The notes beneath the pieces are model-generated. The model ran no database searches, was not told the DNA's origin, and saw only the letters and a list, made by a program, of their open reading frames with translations. Shown in pieces: positions 25,129-33,519 of a stretch of 64,000 nt of DNA. The stretch is from Clostridiaceae bacterium HFYG-1003 (lineage in GTDB: Bacteria; Bacillota; Clostridia; Clostridiales; Clostridiaceae): NCBI GenBank assembly GCA_024579835.1, contig CP102060.1, positions 2,331,558-2,395,557 of the forward strand. Reading direction: 5' to 3'. The position numbers were made by a program, and so were the translations under genes. Positions within the stretch are counted from its first letter, which is position 1, and every line of letters begins with the position of its first letter.

Positions 25129-26928
25129 TTACGCCAAACCGTATTCGCGCTCCAGCTGATCCATCAGCTCTGAGAAGTCTTTCAGAGTGTCTTGCAGGGG
25201 TTGGGGCGTTGTAATGTCGACACCGGCGTCCTTCATGACGTCCACCGGGTACTTGGAAGAACCGGCTTTGAGGAACTTGTCGATATAGCGCTGTGCCGCC
25301 TGGGTTCCTTCGTGGAGGATCGTCCGGGCAAAGGAGGATGCCATGGCATAGCCGGTGGCATACTGATAGACATAGAAATCATTGTAGAAATGGGGAATGC
25401 GGGCCCATTCGTACTTGATGGCTTCATCGATGACCATGTCCTCGCCGAAGAACTTGCGGTTCAGATCCAGCCAGATCTGGTCCAGATCGCCGGCATTGAG
25501 CTGTTCGCCGGCTTCCAGCCGTTCGTGCGTGACTTTTTCAAATTCAGCGAACATCAGCTGCCGGTACACAGTAGTCCGTACCTGCTCCAGTTCCTGGTTA
25601 ATGAGCGCGATCCGCTTGTCACGATCCGTTTCCTTGCCAATCAGGTGGTGGATCAGCAGCTTTTCATTGCAGGTGGAAGCGACCTCCGCCAGGAAGATGG
25701 AGTAGTTGCCGTAGATATAGGGCTGGTTGCCTCTGGAGTAGAAGGAGTGCATGGAATGCCCCATCTCATGGACGAAGGTGGAGACATCGGACATGGTTCC
25801 GTCGAAATTCAGAGAAATATAGGGCATGGTGTCATATACGCCGGAAGAATACGCCCCGGAGCGCTTGCCCAAATTCTCATACTTGTCGATCCAGCCATTC
25901 TCTACGCCGGCGTGGAAGGCTGCCATGTATTCCTCGCCCATGGGCTTCAGACCCTGCATGGCCATTTCAACCCCCTGCTCAAAGGTATAACGGTCCTGAC
26001 CGGCTTCAGCCAGCGGCACATAGAGGTCGTACAGATGCATTTCGTCCAATCCCAGAATCCGCTTTTTCAAGCCGACGTAGCGATGCAGCAGATCCAGATG
26101 ATCATTGATGGTTTCAATCGACTGATAGAATACTGCCACCGGGATGTTATTGGGCTTGAGGGCCTTTTCTACGCTGTTTTCATAATGGCGCAGCCTGGCT
26201 TCAATGATCCAGTCCTTCATGTTTGTGGTCAGAAGGAATGCCAGCGTGTTCTCCGTGGCCCCGTAGGTGCGGTGCAGGGTTTCAAAGGCATTCCGGCGCA
26301 GGGTGCGATCCTTGGACTTGATCAGCTGTCCGTAGGATCCGTTGGTCAGCAGATGTTTTTTGCCGGTTTCATCCTCTACGTCCGGGAAGGACAGTTCGGC
26401 ATTGCTGAAAATACCCACGGCACTCTGCGATGCGCTGCGCACGTCCCCGAAGGCTGCCATGACTTCTTCCTGTTCATTGGACAGGATGTGCTTCTTCAGG
26501 TTGCGCTTGCGCTCCAGGTGAAAGCGATAGGCTTCCACTTCCGGAGCGGCCAGGATCTCCTCAAACACCTCATCCGGCAGCGCCAGGATTTCCGGCTCCG
26601 CGAAAGCGGATACCGTACCGTACTCAGTAAACAGCGCCCGGCCCTTCTGGTTCAGGGTCTGCATCGCCTGGTTCGTCATATCTTCGTTATATTTCAGATT
26701 GCCGTACACAAACAGCTTGCTGATCAGGCGTTCCGTCTCTTCCTCAATTTGGGCGAAGCGCAGATAGCTTGCCGCGTCCCGGATGGTCCCCTTCAGTGAG
26801 CCAAACTCACCAATCAGTTTCTTGGCCCGGGCAAAATCCGTCTCATAGGCTGCCAGATCGGCATAGACCGGGGTCAGGTCCCACTGATCCTGCGCTCTGA
26901 CATCGCTTCTTTTCTGTAATTCCTTCAT
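25129..26928 (-). CDS. pepF: Oligoendopeptidase F
   Basis: This 599-aa M3B metallopeptidase has HEXXH-type site FVHEMGHSMHS near residue 390 with the downstream Glu in FLAEVASTCNE. It has an N-terminal helical domain of normal length. It degrades short peptides in the cytoplasm. The start follows GGAGGATAATA. Length and all key residues are typical, so it should be active. Confidence 0.96.
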   Translation of the reverse strand: MKELQKRSDVRAQDQWDLTPVYADLAAYETDFARAKKLIGEFGSLKGTIRDAASYLRFAQIEEETERLISKLFVYGNLKYNEDMTNQAMQTLNQKGRALFTEYGTVSAFAEPEILALPDEVFEEILAAPEVEAYRFHLERKRNLKKHILSNEQEEVMAAFGDVRSASQSAVGIFSNAELSFPDVEDETGKKHLLTNGSYGQLIKSKDRTLRRNAFETLHRTYGATENTLAFLLTTNMKDWIIEARLRHYENSVEKALKPNNIPVAVFYQSIETINDHLDLLHRYVGLKKRILGLDEMHLYDLYVPLAEAGQDRYTFEQGVEMAMQGLKPMGEEYMAAFHAGVENGWIDKYENLGKRSGAYSSGVYDTMPYISLNFDGTMSDVSTFVHEMGHSMHSFYSRGNQPYIYGNYSIFLAEVASTCNEKLLIHHLIGKETDRDKRIALINQELEQVRTTVYRQLMFAEFEKVTHERLEAGEQLNAGDLDQIWLDLNRKFFGEDMVIDEAIKYEWARIPHFYNDFYVYQYATGYAMASSFARTILHEGTQAAQRYIDKFLKAGSSKYPVDVMKDAGVDITTPQPLQDTLKDFSELMDQLEREYGLA

Positions 26929-27021
26929 TATTATCCTCCATGCAGTATCGCCGGCTGCCGCTGCTTCCGACCTTCAAAGCCAGGAGGTACAGCCCGCTGA
27001 TTTCCATATGACCATCTTAGC

Positions 27022-27050
27022 AAAAAGGATCCACCCGCGGGTGGATCCTT
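27022..27050 (-). terminator. Palindromic terminator downstream of the AEC transporter gene
   Basis: AAGGATCCACCCGCGGGTGG followed by ATCCTTTTTG on the minus strand is a perfect palindrome with a T tail, about 190 bp after the AEC stop codon and 95 bp before the pepF start. Confidence 0.8.
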
Positions 27051-27239
27051 GTATACAGAACTTCAATTGAATATACAGTATTTTCATTCATGTCCCGACC
27101 GGTGCCATAAAACGCTAAGAAACAAGGATTCAATGCGGACCGCTCACCTGATCCACCGAGATCAGGTCTCATTCCCTACATCCGTGAATCGGTTCTGTGA
27201 GCCAACCGTCAGGGGATCCGTGAGTCAATCGCCAGGGAA

Positions 27240-28157
27240 TCAGCGAGCCAGCAGGGAGGCAATCAACGGGATCGTGGCCACCGAGGCCAGGGTCGTCAGG
27301 AACACGGCCCGGGTCGCCAGGCCCACCTCCCGGTTGTACCGGTTGGCGATGATGACGGCCATCGTCGGACAGGGCATGGCCAGAATGATCACGCTCACCC
27401 CAAGGATCAGAGGATCCTGGATAAACGGCTTCAGGAGGACGAAGGTCAGTGCCGGAATAATAATCTGCTTGATGAGCGTGAAAGGATAGAGTCGCAGCTC
27501 GGTGAAGATCTCGCGAAGCGGAATGCCGGCCAGACTGATGCCGATGACCAGCATGGCCAGCGGTGTGGTAGTTCCGCCCAGTGACTGGAACGCACTTTGC
27601 AGTGCGGGGGGCAGTTCGATGCCGAACACGAACATGATAATCGCCAGGATGGAGGCGATGACCGCAGGCGAGCGGAACGTATTGAGATCCAGCTTCATCT
27701 TCTCGCCGCTGAACAGACTGGTACCGATGGTGAACTGAAGTACGTTGAAAAACAGGTTGAATATGATGGCGATCACCATCGCCTGTTTGCCGAAAATCGC
27801 ATGAATGACGGGAAAGCCCATAAACGCAATGTTAGAAAACATGGTCAGGAAGATATAGATCCGAACCTGATCCCTGGGGACTCTCAGGAGCCGAGCGGTC
27901 AGATAGCCCAGCAAAGGCGTGATCAGATAGCTCAGGCCGGCCACGACGAAGGTAACCAGTACTGTTTCTCCCGCTCCGGAACGATCCGTTCCCGAAACCG
28001 ATGAAATCATCAGAAAAGGCATGGTAACCTGAAGAATAAATCCGGAAAGTTTTTTCTGAAAATCCATATCAACCAGATGCAGCTTGACGGCCGCATAGCC
28101 GATCATCATGATGATGAACAGCATCATCATCTGATTGATGACAACCATAATATCCAA
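27240..28157 (-). CDS. AEC family transporter (auxin efflux carrier-like)
   Basis: The 305-aa membrane protein shows about ten helices in two halves, with MFSNIAFMGFPVIHAIFG in the first and CPTMAVIIANRYN in the second, as in the AEC/MleP group that moves organic anions such as malate. The substrate here is unknown. It starts with TTG at 28157 because GCAAGGAGG lies six nt before it; the next ATG is too far away. Confidence 0.88.
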   Translation of the reverse strand: MDIMVVINQMMMLFIIMMIGYAAVKLHLVDMDFQKKLSGFILQVTMPFLMISSVSGTDRSGAGETVLVTFVVAGLSYLITPLLGYLTARLLRVPRDQVRIYIFLTMFSNIAFMGFPVIHAIFGKQAMVIAIIFNLFFNVLQFTIGTSLFSGEKMKLDLNTFRSPAVIASILAIIMFVFGIELPPALQSAFQSLGGTTTPLAMLVIGISLAGIPLREIFTELRLYPFTLIKQIIIPALTFVLLKPFIQDPLILGVSVIILAMPCPTMAVIIANRYNREVGLATRAVFLTTLASVATIPLIASLLAR

Positions 28158-28192
28158 AGAGTCCTCCTTGCGGCCCCAGGGCCTTTTTCATT

Positions 28193-28240
28193 CTTAAATA
28201 CATCGTGCATAAATAAGTCGCGCCTAAATAAGTCGTGATT
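28193..28240. repeat. Short repeats upstream of the AEC gene
   Basis: TAAATAAGTCG occurs twice (CATAAATAAGTCGCG and CCTAAATAAGTCGTG), with a third degenerate copy before them. Confidence 0.5.
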
Positions 28241-28348
28241 TTGCAGACATCCGGCTTCGGTCACAGCGGCTGGTTGCCAGCACGCCCCGAAGCCTTGCTG
28301 AAAAAAGCCGCGCAGTAAAAGCCGCGCCGTTGTCTCATTCATAAGGAA

Positions 28349-28369
28349 GGACAGGCATTTCGCCTGTCC
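28349..28369 (-). terminator. Terminator after xpt
   Basis: GGACAGGC and GCCTGTCC form an 8-bp stem with a 5-nt loop just past the stop codon, followed on the minus strand by TTCCTTAT. Confidence 0.75.
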
Positions 28370-28374
28370 GTTGA

Positions 28375-28962
28375 TTACTTCTGCGGGTCGTTCTCACAGA
28401 ACGTGACGGTGTCCCCGTCAAACCGTTCAATGCGAGCGAGCGAATGGATATGGTAGCCCTTGTCACGGAACGTCCGGCCGCCCGGCTGAAATGCCTTTTC
28501 GATGCCGATGCCGATGCCCACCACCGTGCTTCCCGCCTGATCCGCCAGGTCAATCAGACCTTTCAAAGCTTCCCCGTTTGCCAGGAAATCATCGATGATC
28601 AGCACCCGGTCTTCCGGCAGCAGATATTTGCGGTCGACGACGATGTCATTCTTTTTCTGTTTGGTATAGGAGTACACCTGACTTGTATATACATCATGCC
28701 CAAGCGTCAATGACTGGATTTTCTTGGCAAAGAGCACCGGTACATGGAAATGCCAGGCAGCGGCATAAGCCATGGCGATCCCTGATACTTCCAGGGTCAG
28801 AATCTTGGTAACTCCCTGATCCTTGAACACTTCATAAAACTCTCGGCCCATTTCCATGAACAGATCGGTATCGATCATATGGTTGATGAACTGATCGACT
28901 TTTAATATTTCACCGGGCAAAATTCGCCCTTCTTTTAAAATCTTTTCTTCCAGTAATTTCAT
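28375..28962 (-). CDS. xpt: Xanthine phosphoribosyltransferase
   Basis: The 195-aa enzyme joins xanthine to PRPP in purine salvage. Features are MKLLEEKILKEGRILPGEIL at the start, TLEVSGIAMAYAAA, and the PRPP loop VLIIDDFLANGEAL. The frame extends 18 codons upstream, but 28962 is chosen because of the family start and GGGGGGATCAGC before it. An extended -10 (TGCTATAAT) lies at 28988-28993. No purine riboswitch was found upstream. It could recycle the hypoxanthine/xanthine produced by the nucleoside phosphorylase at 11793. Confidence 0.93.
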   Translation of the reverse strand: MKLLEEKILKEGRILPGEILKVDQFINHMIDTDLFMEMGREFYEVFKDQGVTKILTLEVSGIAMAYAAAWHFHVPVLFAKKIQSLTLGHDVYTSQVYSYTKQKKNDIVVDRKYLLPEDRVLIIDDFLANGEALKGLIDLADQAGSTVVGIGIGIEKAFQPGGRTFRDKGYHIHSLARIERFDGDTVTFCENDPQK

Positions 28963-28987
28963 GCTGATCCCCCCATGTTCTTTTCCC

Positions 28988-28996
28988 ATTATAGCA
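28988..28996 (-). promoter_or_regulatory. Extended -10 element for xpt
   Basis: The minus strand reads TTTGCTATAATGGG, an extended -10 box, 26 bp upstream of the xpt start codon. No convincing -35 was seen. Confidence 0.5.
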
Positions 28997-29295
28997 AATT
29001 CATCTCTTCTATGCATTTTTATTCATTGGTTTTTCCAATGACCAATCCCGTTCATATTTCTTCGATGCAGTGAACACAGCGTGAATAATCTGTTGCCTCC
29101 CGCTCTATAGAGGGCAGCCTTCCGTATAATAGAAACCAACGGGAACCATCCCGCATTGAGAGAAACAGACCGGCCAGACAGGAGATTGCGGCGGTTCAGG
29201 ATATGCCATTTAAAAAAGGAATTCTGAACCGGGCGGTAAAGCAGAACTTTTTTAGTACCGGACTGGACTTGAAATCACAGAAAGAGGTGAAGCGC

Positions 29296-29739
29296 TTGTT
29301 TGCAGCGAAAATCGGAGAATCAACTTATATGATCCGCCTGGCCCAAGGCGAGGAGCTGATGCATGAAATGCGTGCATTCTGCGTCCGGCAGAACATTCGA
29401 CTGGGATACTTCACAGGTCTGGGGGCAGTCCGGGAAGCCGAACTGGGCGTCTTTCTTCATGATGAAGGCAGATATGATACTCAAACCTTTCAAGGTTCCC
29501 TGGAAATTCTATCCCTCCACGGCAATATTACGCTGAAGGATGACAGCGTCCACCTGCACGTTCACCTGGGCATCGGCGATGAAGCATTCCGGATGTACGG
29601 CGGTCATCTGAATCGCGCCGTGATCATGCCGACCTGCGAGATTATTCTGCACGTCTTTGATGCGACCGTTATTCGCGTTCGGGATGAAGCAAGCGGACTG
29701 AGCCTGCTGCAGTTGCATGACCAATCCGCTGAAGTGTAG
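29296..29739 (+). CDS. PPC/DUF296-domain DNA-binding-type protein
   Basis: The 147-aa protein starts (TTG) MFAAKIGESTYMIRLAQGEE and has the PPC core RLGYFTGLGAVREAELGVF, a His-rich HLHVHLG strand and GGHLNRAVIMPTCEIIL. Bacterial members form trimers; function is unknown, and the plant version binds AT-rich DNA. A longer frame from ATG 29203 adds 31 residues but lacks a ribosome-binding site, while TTG 29296 has AAAGAGGTG at correct distance and gives the usual family length. It is convergent with yitT, 20 bp apart. Confidence 0.8.
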   Translation: MFAAKIGESTYMIRLAQGEELMHEMRAFCVRQNIRLGYFTGLGAVREAELGVFLHDEGRYDTQTFQGSLEILSLHGNITLKDDSVHLHVHLGIGDEAFRMYGGHLNRAVIMPTCEIILHVFDATVIRVRDEASGLSLLQLHDQSAEV

Positions 29740-29758
29740 TATTCAATTCCTTTGGATC

Positions 29759-30634
29759 TTACAGCCGTTTCTGGAAGTTGCCAAAAACTTGACTGCCTTC
29801 GGTAGAAATGATGAAGGCATTGGGATCAATCCGGGTAACGACCCGCCGCAGCATCGGCCGTTCCATTTTATTAATCATCGTCGTATGCACATGAGTATGC
29901 TCCGCGGTATACGCCCCGGCCCCTTCCCAATTGGTTACGCCCCGGCCCAGTTCCTTCATGATTGCCTTGTCGACGCCATCTTTTTTGGTGAATATCATCA
30001 CCCAGACATTGATGTTCTGGGCATGTACCCGGTCCACGGCAACGGATGCGACGGCGTTGAACAGGAAAGAATACACAATGACCTCAAAGTTCTGAGTCAG
30101 CGCAAGGACGGAGAACACCAGAACATTCACCATAATGGTAATCTTGCCAACACTGAACGCGGGATAGGTTTTGGTAAAGTACAGTCCGATGATATCCATG
30201 CCGCCGGCAGAATACCCCGCAAACAGGGTAAGACCTGTTCCGACGCCATTCAGAACGCCGCCCACCAGGGCGCTGGTCAGATAGTCGTGAATCAGGGGTT
30301 CTTTCGGAATCGGAATCAGCGTCATGAGCAGGGTCAGAACTGAGGTCATGATGATGGTGCGAATGAAGAAGAACCGTCCCAAGCTCCGGTAAGCCAGGAT
30401 CAGCAGCGGAATGTTAATCAGATAGTACAGCAGACCGGACAGGTCAAAGGCCGGCAGCGGTACGTTCAAGGCCACCAGCAGGGAACGCAGAATCTGGGCA
30501 ACTCCGACGATTCCGCCCGAGAAGAAGTGCAAGGGCTGAATGAACAGGTTCAAGCCCGCGGCGAAAAGAAACATCCCGAAGAAGGCCAACGCAAAACTCT
30601 TGACCATGGACCATTGTTTTTCTGTAAATTTCAT
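29759..30634 (-). CDS. YitT family membrane protein
   Basis: The 291-aa protein has five to six membrane helices (with LNLFIQPLHFFSGGIVGVAQ and FAGYSAGGMDIIGLYF) and a C-terminal cytoplasmic DUF2179 domain ending DPNAFIISTEGSQVFG. The family is common in Bacillota and of unsettled function. The start has a TTGGGGGGATTAAT site. Confidence 0.92.
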   Translation of the reverse strand: MKFTEKQWSMVKSFALAFFGMFLFAAGLNLFIQPLHFFSGGIVGVAQILRSLLVALNVPLPAFDLSGLLYYLINIPLLILAYRSLGRFFFIRTIIMTSVLTLLMTLIPIPKEPLIHDYLTSALVGGVLNGVGTGLTLFAGYSAGGMDIIGLYFTKTYPAFSVGKITIMVNVLVFSVLALTQNFEVIVYSFLFNAVASVAVDRVHAQNINVWVMIFTKKDGVDKAIMKELGRGVTNWEGAGAYTAEHTHVHTTMINKMERPMLRRVVTRIDPNAFIISTEGSQVFGNFQKRL

Positions 30635-30856
30635 ATTAATCCCCCAAGAAATAAATCCATTACTATCTTAACACTGCCATTGCCCGGAAAGGAATAGGGC
30701 AGCTACGATTTCCCTGTAAACGGAGCCGTCATAACCGATCCTTACTCACTGCCAAGGCTTTTGAAGACATGAATGCTCAAAAATTCATTCACTTCATGCA
30801 CCCGGACCAGAGACAGGCTGTCTTTTGATCCAGCATGAACCCCAAGGAGGATTTTC

Positions 30857-31066
30857 ATGGAATACAAAATGAACGTCAATGTCAGCTTCGAGCGTCCCCT
30901 GACTGCTGATCTGACCGACAATGACAAGCTCACCGGCTTCATTCAATATCTGGAGGCCAACGGCCTGGTCACTCCCGGCAGTGTCCAGATCGATGCCGCC
31001 ACCGGAGTCGTTCGGCTAAAAGCCACCGAATCATTGCTGCAGTTTGTCGAAAAGTATTTGAAGTAG
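30857..31066 (+). CDS. Small hypothetical protein, first of a paralogous pair (69 aa)
   Basis: It begins behind CCAAGGAGGATTTTC and reads MEYKMNVNVSFERPLTADLT with a C terminus LLQFVEKYLK. The pattern matches the next gene product: an N-terminal beta-like strand, RP near residue 13, GSV at mid-length, a T..V.L segment and a closing QF(V/I)E..LK. The two genes are 9 bp apart in one operon with its own terminator, so they arose by tandem duplication. No family recognised; the charged, compact sequence suggests a small cytoplasmic protein. Confidence 0.8.
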   Translation: MEYKMNVNVSFERPLTADLTDNDKLTGFIQYLEANGLVTPGSVQIDAATGVVRLKATESLLQFVEKYLK

Positions 31067-31075
31067 GAGGATGCC

Positions 31076-31279
31076 ATGAATAAAGTACGTTTGGAAATTA
31101 CGAGTGACCGCCCGGTTCAGATCAACCTGAACAGCCTGAAGGTCCAGGGCGCTCTGATGATGGCCGCGATGGCCGGTTACCTGGATAAGGGGTCGGTCAA
31201 ATATAATGCGGAGACCTCCACCGTTGACGTCACTCTTAAGGAAAAAAGCATTCAGTTTATTGAGGAGCGTCTCAAATAA
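31076..31279 (+). CDS. Small hypothetical protein, second of a paralogous pair (67 aa)
   Basis: It follows the first copy behind TAGGAGGATGCC and starts MNKVRLEITSDRPVQINL, ending IQFIEERLK. It shares with its neighbour RP, the KGSVKYNAET/PGSVQIDAAT stretch and the C-terminal helix, at roughly a third identity by eye. The middle differs: here it is Met/Ala-rich (GALMMAAMAGYL). A heterodimer is a reasonable guess, not shown. Confidence 0.8.
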   Translation: MNKVRLEITSDRPVQINLNSLKVQGALMMAAMAGYLDKGSVKYNAETSTVDVTLKEKSIQFIEERLK

Positions 31280-31327
31280 CTCTCCCCGGCAGGCTGGCTG
31301 CCACCGACAATCCCTGAAATAAAATTT

Positions 31328-31367
31328 ACGCTTCCTTCATGATTGATTCATCAAAGGGAGCGTTTTT
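31328..31367 (+). terminator. Terminator of the small-paralogue operon
   Basis: ACGCTTCCTT and AAGGGAGCGT pair around a 13-nt loop and are followed by TTTTTC. Confidence 0.8.
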
Positions 31368-31440
31368 CTTTATGTAGTTGCTTTATAATGACATCGAAAA
31401 ATGATTCCGCATCCTAATCTATTATGAAGGGAGCTTCATT

Positions 31441-31902
31441 ATGCCACGAGTCACAGATATTGCCCTGATTGAAACTGCTGAATAGCCGGTTCTATGCATT
31501 CGAACCCAGTCTTCCATGACCCAACTGCAGCAGCTGATCGGATCAGCCTATGGCAAGCTGGCTGCCTACCTGGGAGAACTTGGCACCTCCCCCAGCGATA
31601 TTCCCTACGTCTGCTACCGCAACATGGACATGGAACACCTGAACCTGGAAATCGGCTTCCCCGTCGCAAAATCCCTGCCGGACCGCGAGGACATGATCAG
31701 CGCGATGATTCCAGCCGGGAAATATGTCTTCTGCATTTACCGCGGGCCCTATCAGGACATGCCGCCTGTCTATCAGGAAATCAACGACTGGATCGATACT
31801 CATCAGATGCACCCTACCGGGATAGTATATGAATGCTATCTGAACGGTCCCACCGTTCCTCCGGAAGAACTGCTGACTAAGATTGTGTTCCAGCTTGCCT
31901 GA
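31441..31902 (+). pseudogene. GyrI-like (AraC effector-binding) domain protein with an amber codon
   Basis: ATG 31441 follows GAAGGGAGCTTCATT and reads MPRVTDIALIETAE, then TAG at 31483-31485, then PVLCIRTQSSMTQLQQLIG and the rest of a GyrI-like domain (GELGTSPSDIPYV, IPAGKYVFCIYRGPY, WIDTHQMHPTGIVYECY). Family members read E(Q/K)PVL at this place, so TAG stands where CAG is expected: one C-to-T change. TAG is used as a normal stop elsewhere in the window, so this is probably a nonsense mutation. A shorter protein from ATG 31516 is possible but lacks a ribosome-binding site. Confidence 0.8.
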
Positions 31903-31943
31903 TCTCCTGCCTCTGTTCGACTGACCAGGGCCTGGCGCCAATA

Positions 31944-31978
31944 AGTAGGCTGGCAGCCAAATGTCAGCCTACTCTTTT
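31944..31978 (+). terminator. Terminator after the GyrI-like gene
   Basis: AGTAGGCTGGC and GTCAGCCTACT pair with one bulge and are followed by CTTTT. Confidence 0.75.
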
Positions 31979-32579
31979 CAGGTATTTTATTCACTTTGCA
32001 TAATTTCCAACCTTGTAATAAAAGGGGGAACAATATGAATATGCACTTAGTTATCCTCATTCACAGTGTCAGTGCGGGTAATTAAGTGCATTCCTGTCTT
32101 ATCTTCATTCTGCCTAGAAAAGAGAGTTCCAAGTTTTCATGAGTTATCTTTAATAATCCGCGCAAACCTACTTCACCGTTCTTCTCACCGAGAAAAGTGT
32201 CAACAGAGACCCACAAGGTTCACTTACCCGGGGGGAAATAATATTTGAGACCTGCGCTGCCGATGCGATTCATTAACCAGTGACGGGAATGACACTCCCT
32301 TCTCCATGATCTGCGATGCAAGGATTCATAATTTTTTTTTAGGATAGTGAAATGATTTTCCAGTGAATCATTTTTCTATTACTCTTAAAGAAGTTATCGT
32401 AAACACAATTATCTTTGGGTTTTTATATATATTATTCTCGTTCGATTTATAGGTTGCAGGAGAGTAGCAAACAGACTTGATAATGCTACGATTGGAATAG
32501 AAGTTAATAAACTAATAAATACTATTGAATATGCATGGTCTTAACGGAATAGACAGGCGGGATTTATGTTAATAAATGA
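31979..32579. other. AT-rich intergenic region, no intact gene
   Basis: No frame with a ribosome-binding site was found. Around 32450-32545 a short open stretch (RVANRLDNATIGIEVNKL) ends in TAA and may be a relic of a transferred gene, but I cannot name it. Confidence 0.4.
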
Positions 32580-32613
32580 CAAAAGGTTTCTGAGAAACTC
32601 AGAAACCTTTTCT
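32580..32613 (-). terminator. Terminator downstream of tRNA-Pro
   Basis: AAAAGGTTTCTGAG and CTCAGAAACCTTTT form a perfect 14-bp stem with a 3-nt loop, immediately 3' of the tRNA on the minus strand. Confidence 0.88.
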
Positions 32614-32615
32614 TA

Positions 32616-32691
32616 TGGTCGGAGTGACAAGACTTGAACTTGCGACCTTTAGACCCCCAGTCTAACGCGCTACCACCTGCGCTACACCCCG
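32616..32691 (-). tRNA. tRNA-Pro (GGG)
   Basis: The 76-nt cloverleaf includes an encoded CCA: acceptor arms CGGGGTG and CACTCCG (one G-T pair), D arm TAGCGCAGGTGGTAGCGC, anticodon loop CTGGGGG with anticodon GGG between TTAGA/TCTAA, and T arm with GTTCAAGTC. Charged with proline and reading CCC/CCU codons. Confidence 0.93.
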
Positions 32692-32787
32692 ACAGCATGT
32701 TTTATTATAGTACATCCAATGTCGTTTTTCAATGGATTTCTACACTTTCTTTATAAGATCTTTTTGAGGCGATTCCATGGAACGTTG

Positions 32788-33390
32788 TCAGCTTTTTCGG
32801 TAGAAGAAGATGGCCAGCTGCGTGCGGTCGCGAAGCTCCAGCTTGTCCAGGAGAGTTGAAATATAATTTCGCACCGTGCCTTCACTGAGGAACAGGCGGT
32901 CGGCAATTTCGCGGTTGTTTAGACCTTCGGCAACCAGGCGCAGAATGTCTTCTTCGCGTTCGGAGAGCTGCGGGAACTGATGATGTCTGGCGGGGTGCTG
33001 AAGGGACTGCACGACTTTCGAATCAAACACCATCTGTCCGGAGTGGACGGCCTGGATGGCCGGCAGAATGCCGGCGATATTGGACTTCAGGATATAGCCC
33101 TTGCATCCCAGGGACAGTGCCCCGGCGATGTATTCCTCATCCTGGAAGGTCGTGATCAGCAGGATGCGGGCGGCGGGATCCTCACTCAGGATCGACCGGG
33201 TAGCTTCCAGCCCGTTCATGGACTGCATCCTGATATCCATCAGAATCACATCGGGTCGGAACTCACGGGCCAAACGAATGGCATCCTGACCGTCCTGACC
33301 GGTGGCTGCCACCTGGATGCCGCTGGCTTCCACAATGGTTTTCAGGGCATCCACGACTAAAAAATCGTCGTCGATAATAATGACTTTCAT
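32788..33390 (-). CDS. NarL/LuxR-family response regulator
   Basis: The 200-aa protein has a receiver domain (acidic IIDDD near residue 6, phospho-Asp in DVILMDIRM, Lys in GYILKSN) and a C-terminal LuxR-type HTH (LSEREEDILRLVAEGLNNRE then IADRLFLSEGTVRNYI). It is encoded 130 bp after its partner kinase on the same strand and faces away from an ABC exporter operon that it likely controls. The start has CAGGAGGTAATC. Confidence 0.94.
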   Translation of the reverse strand: MKVIIIDDDFLVVDALKTIVEASGIQVAATGQDGQDAIRLAREFRPDVILMDIRMQSMNGLEATRSILSEDPAARILLITTFQDEEYIAGALSLGCKGYILKSNIAGILPAIQAVHSGQMVFDSKVVQSLQHPARHHQFPQLSEREEDILRLVAEGLNNREIADRLFLSEGTVRNYISTLLDKLELRDRTQLAIFFYRKS

Positions 33391-33519
33391 GATTACCTCC
33401 TGGTCGCTGAATGTATGAATATTTATATGATTGAATGATTGAATGATTATAAGTTTGAATTTTTAACCCCGTGATGGTTTGAATGGATGACATAAGACGG
33501 AGCGGAACAGGATGCTGCT

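Noticed and set aside
25192-26799. 535-codon plus-strand frame opposite pepF
   Set aside because: Antisense shadow of a complete M3 peptidase.
28963-29200. Purine riboswitch upstream of xpt
   Set aside because: No match to the three-way-junction core; the extended -10 box lies only 26 bp from the start codon, leaving no room for an aptamer.
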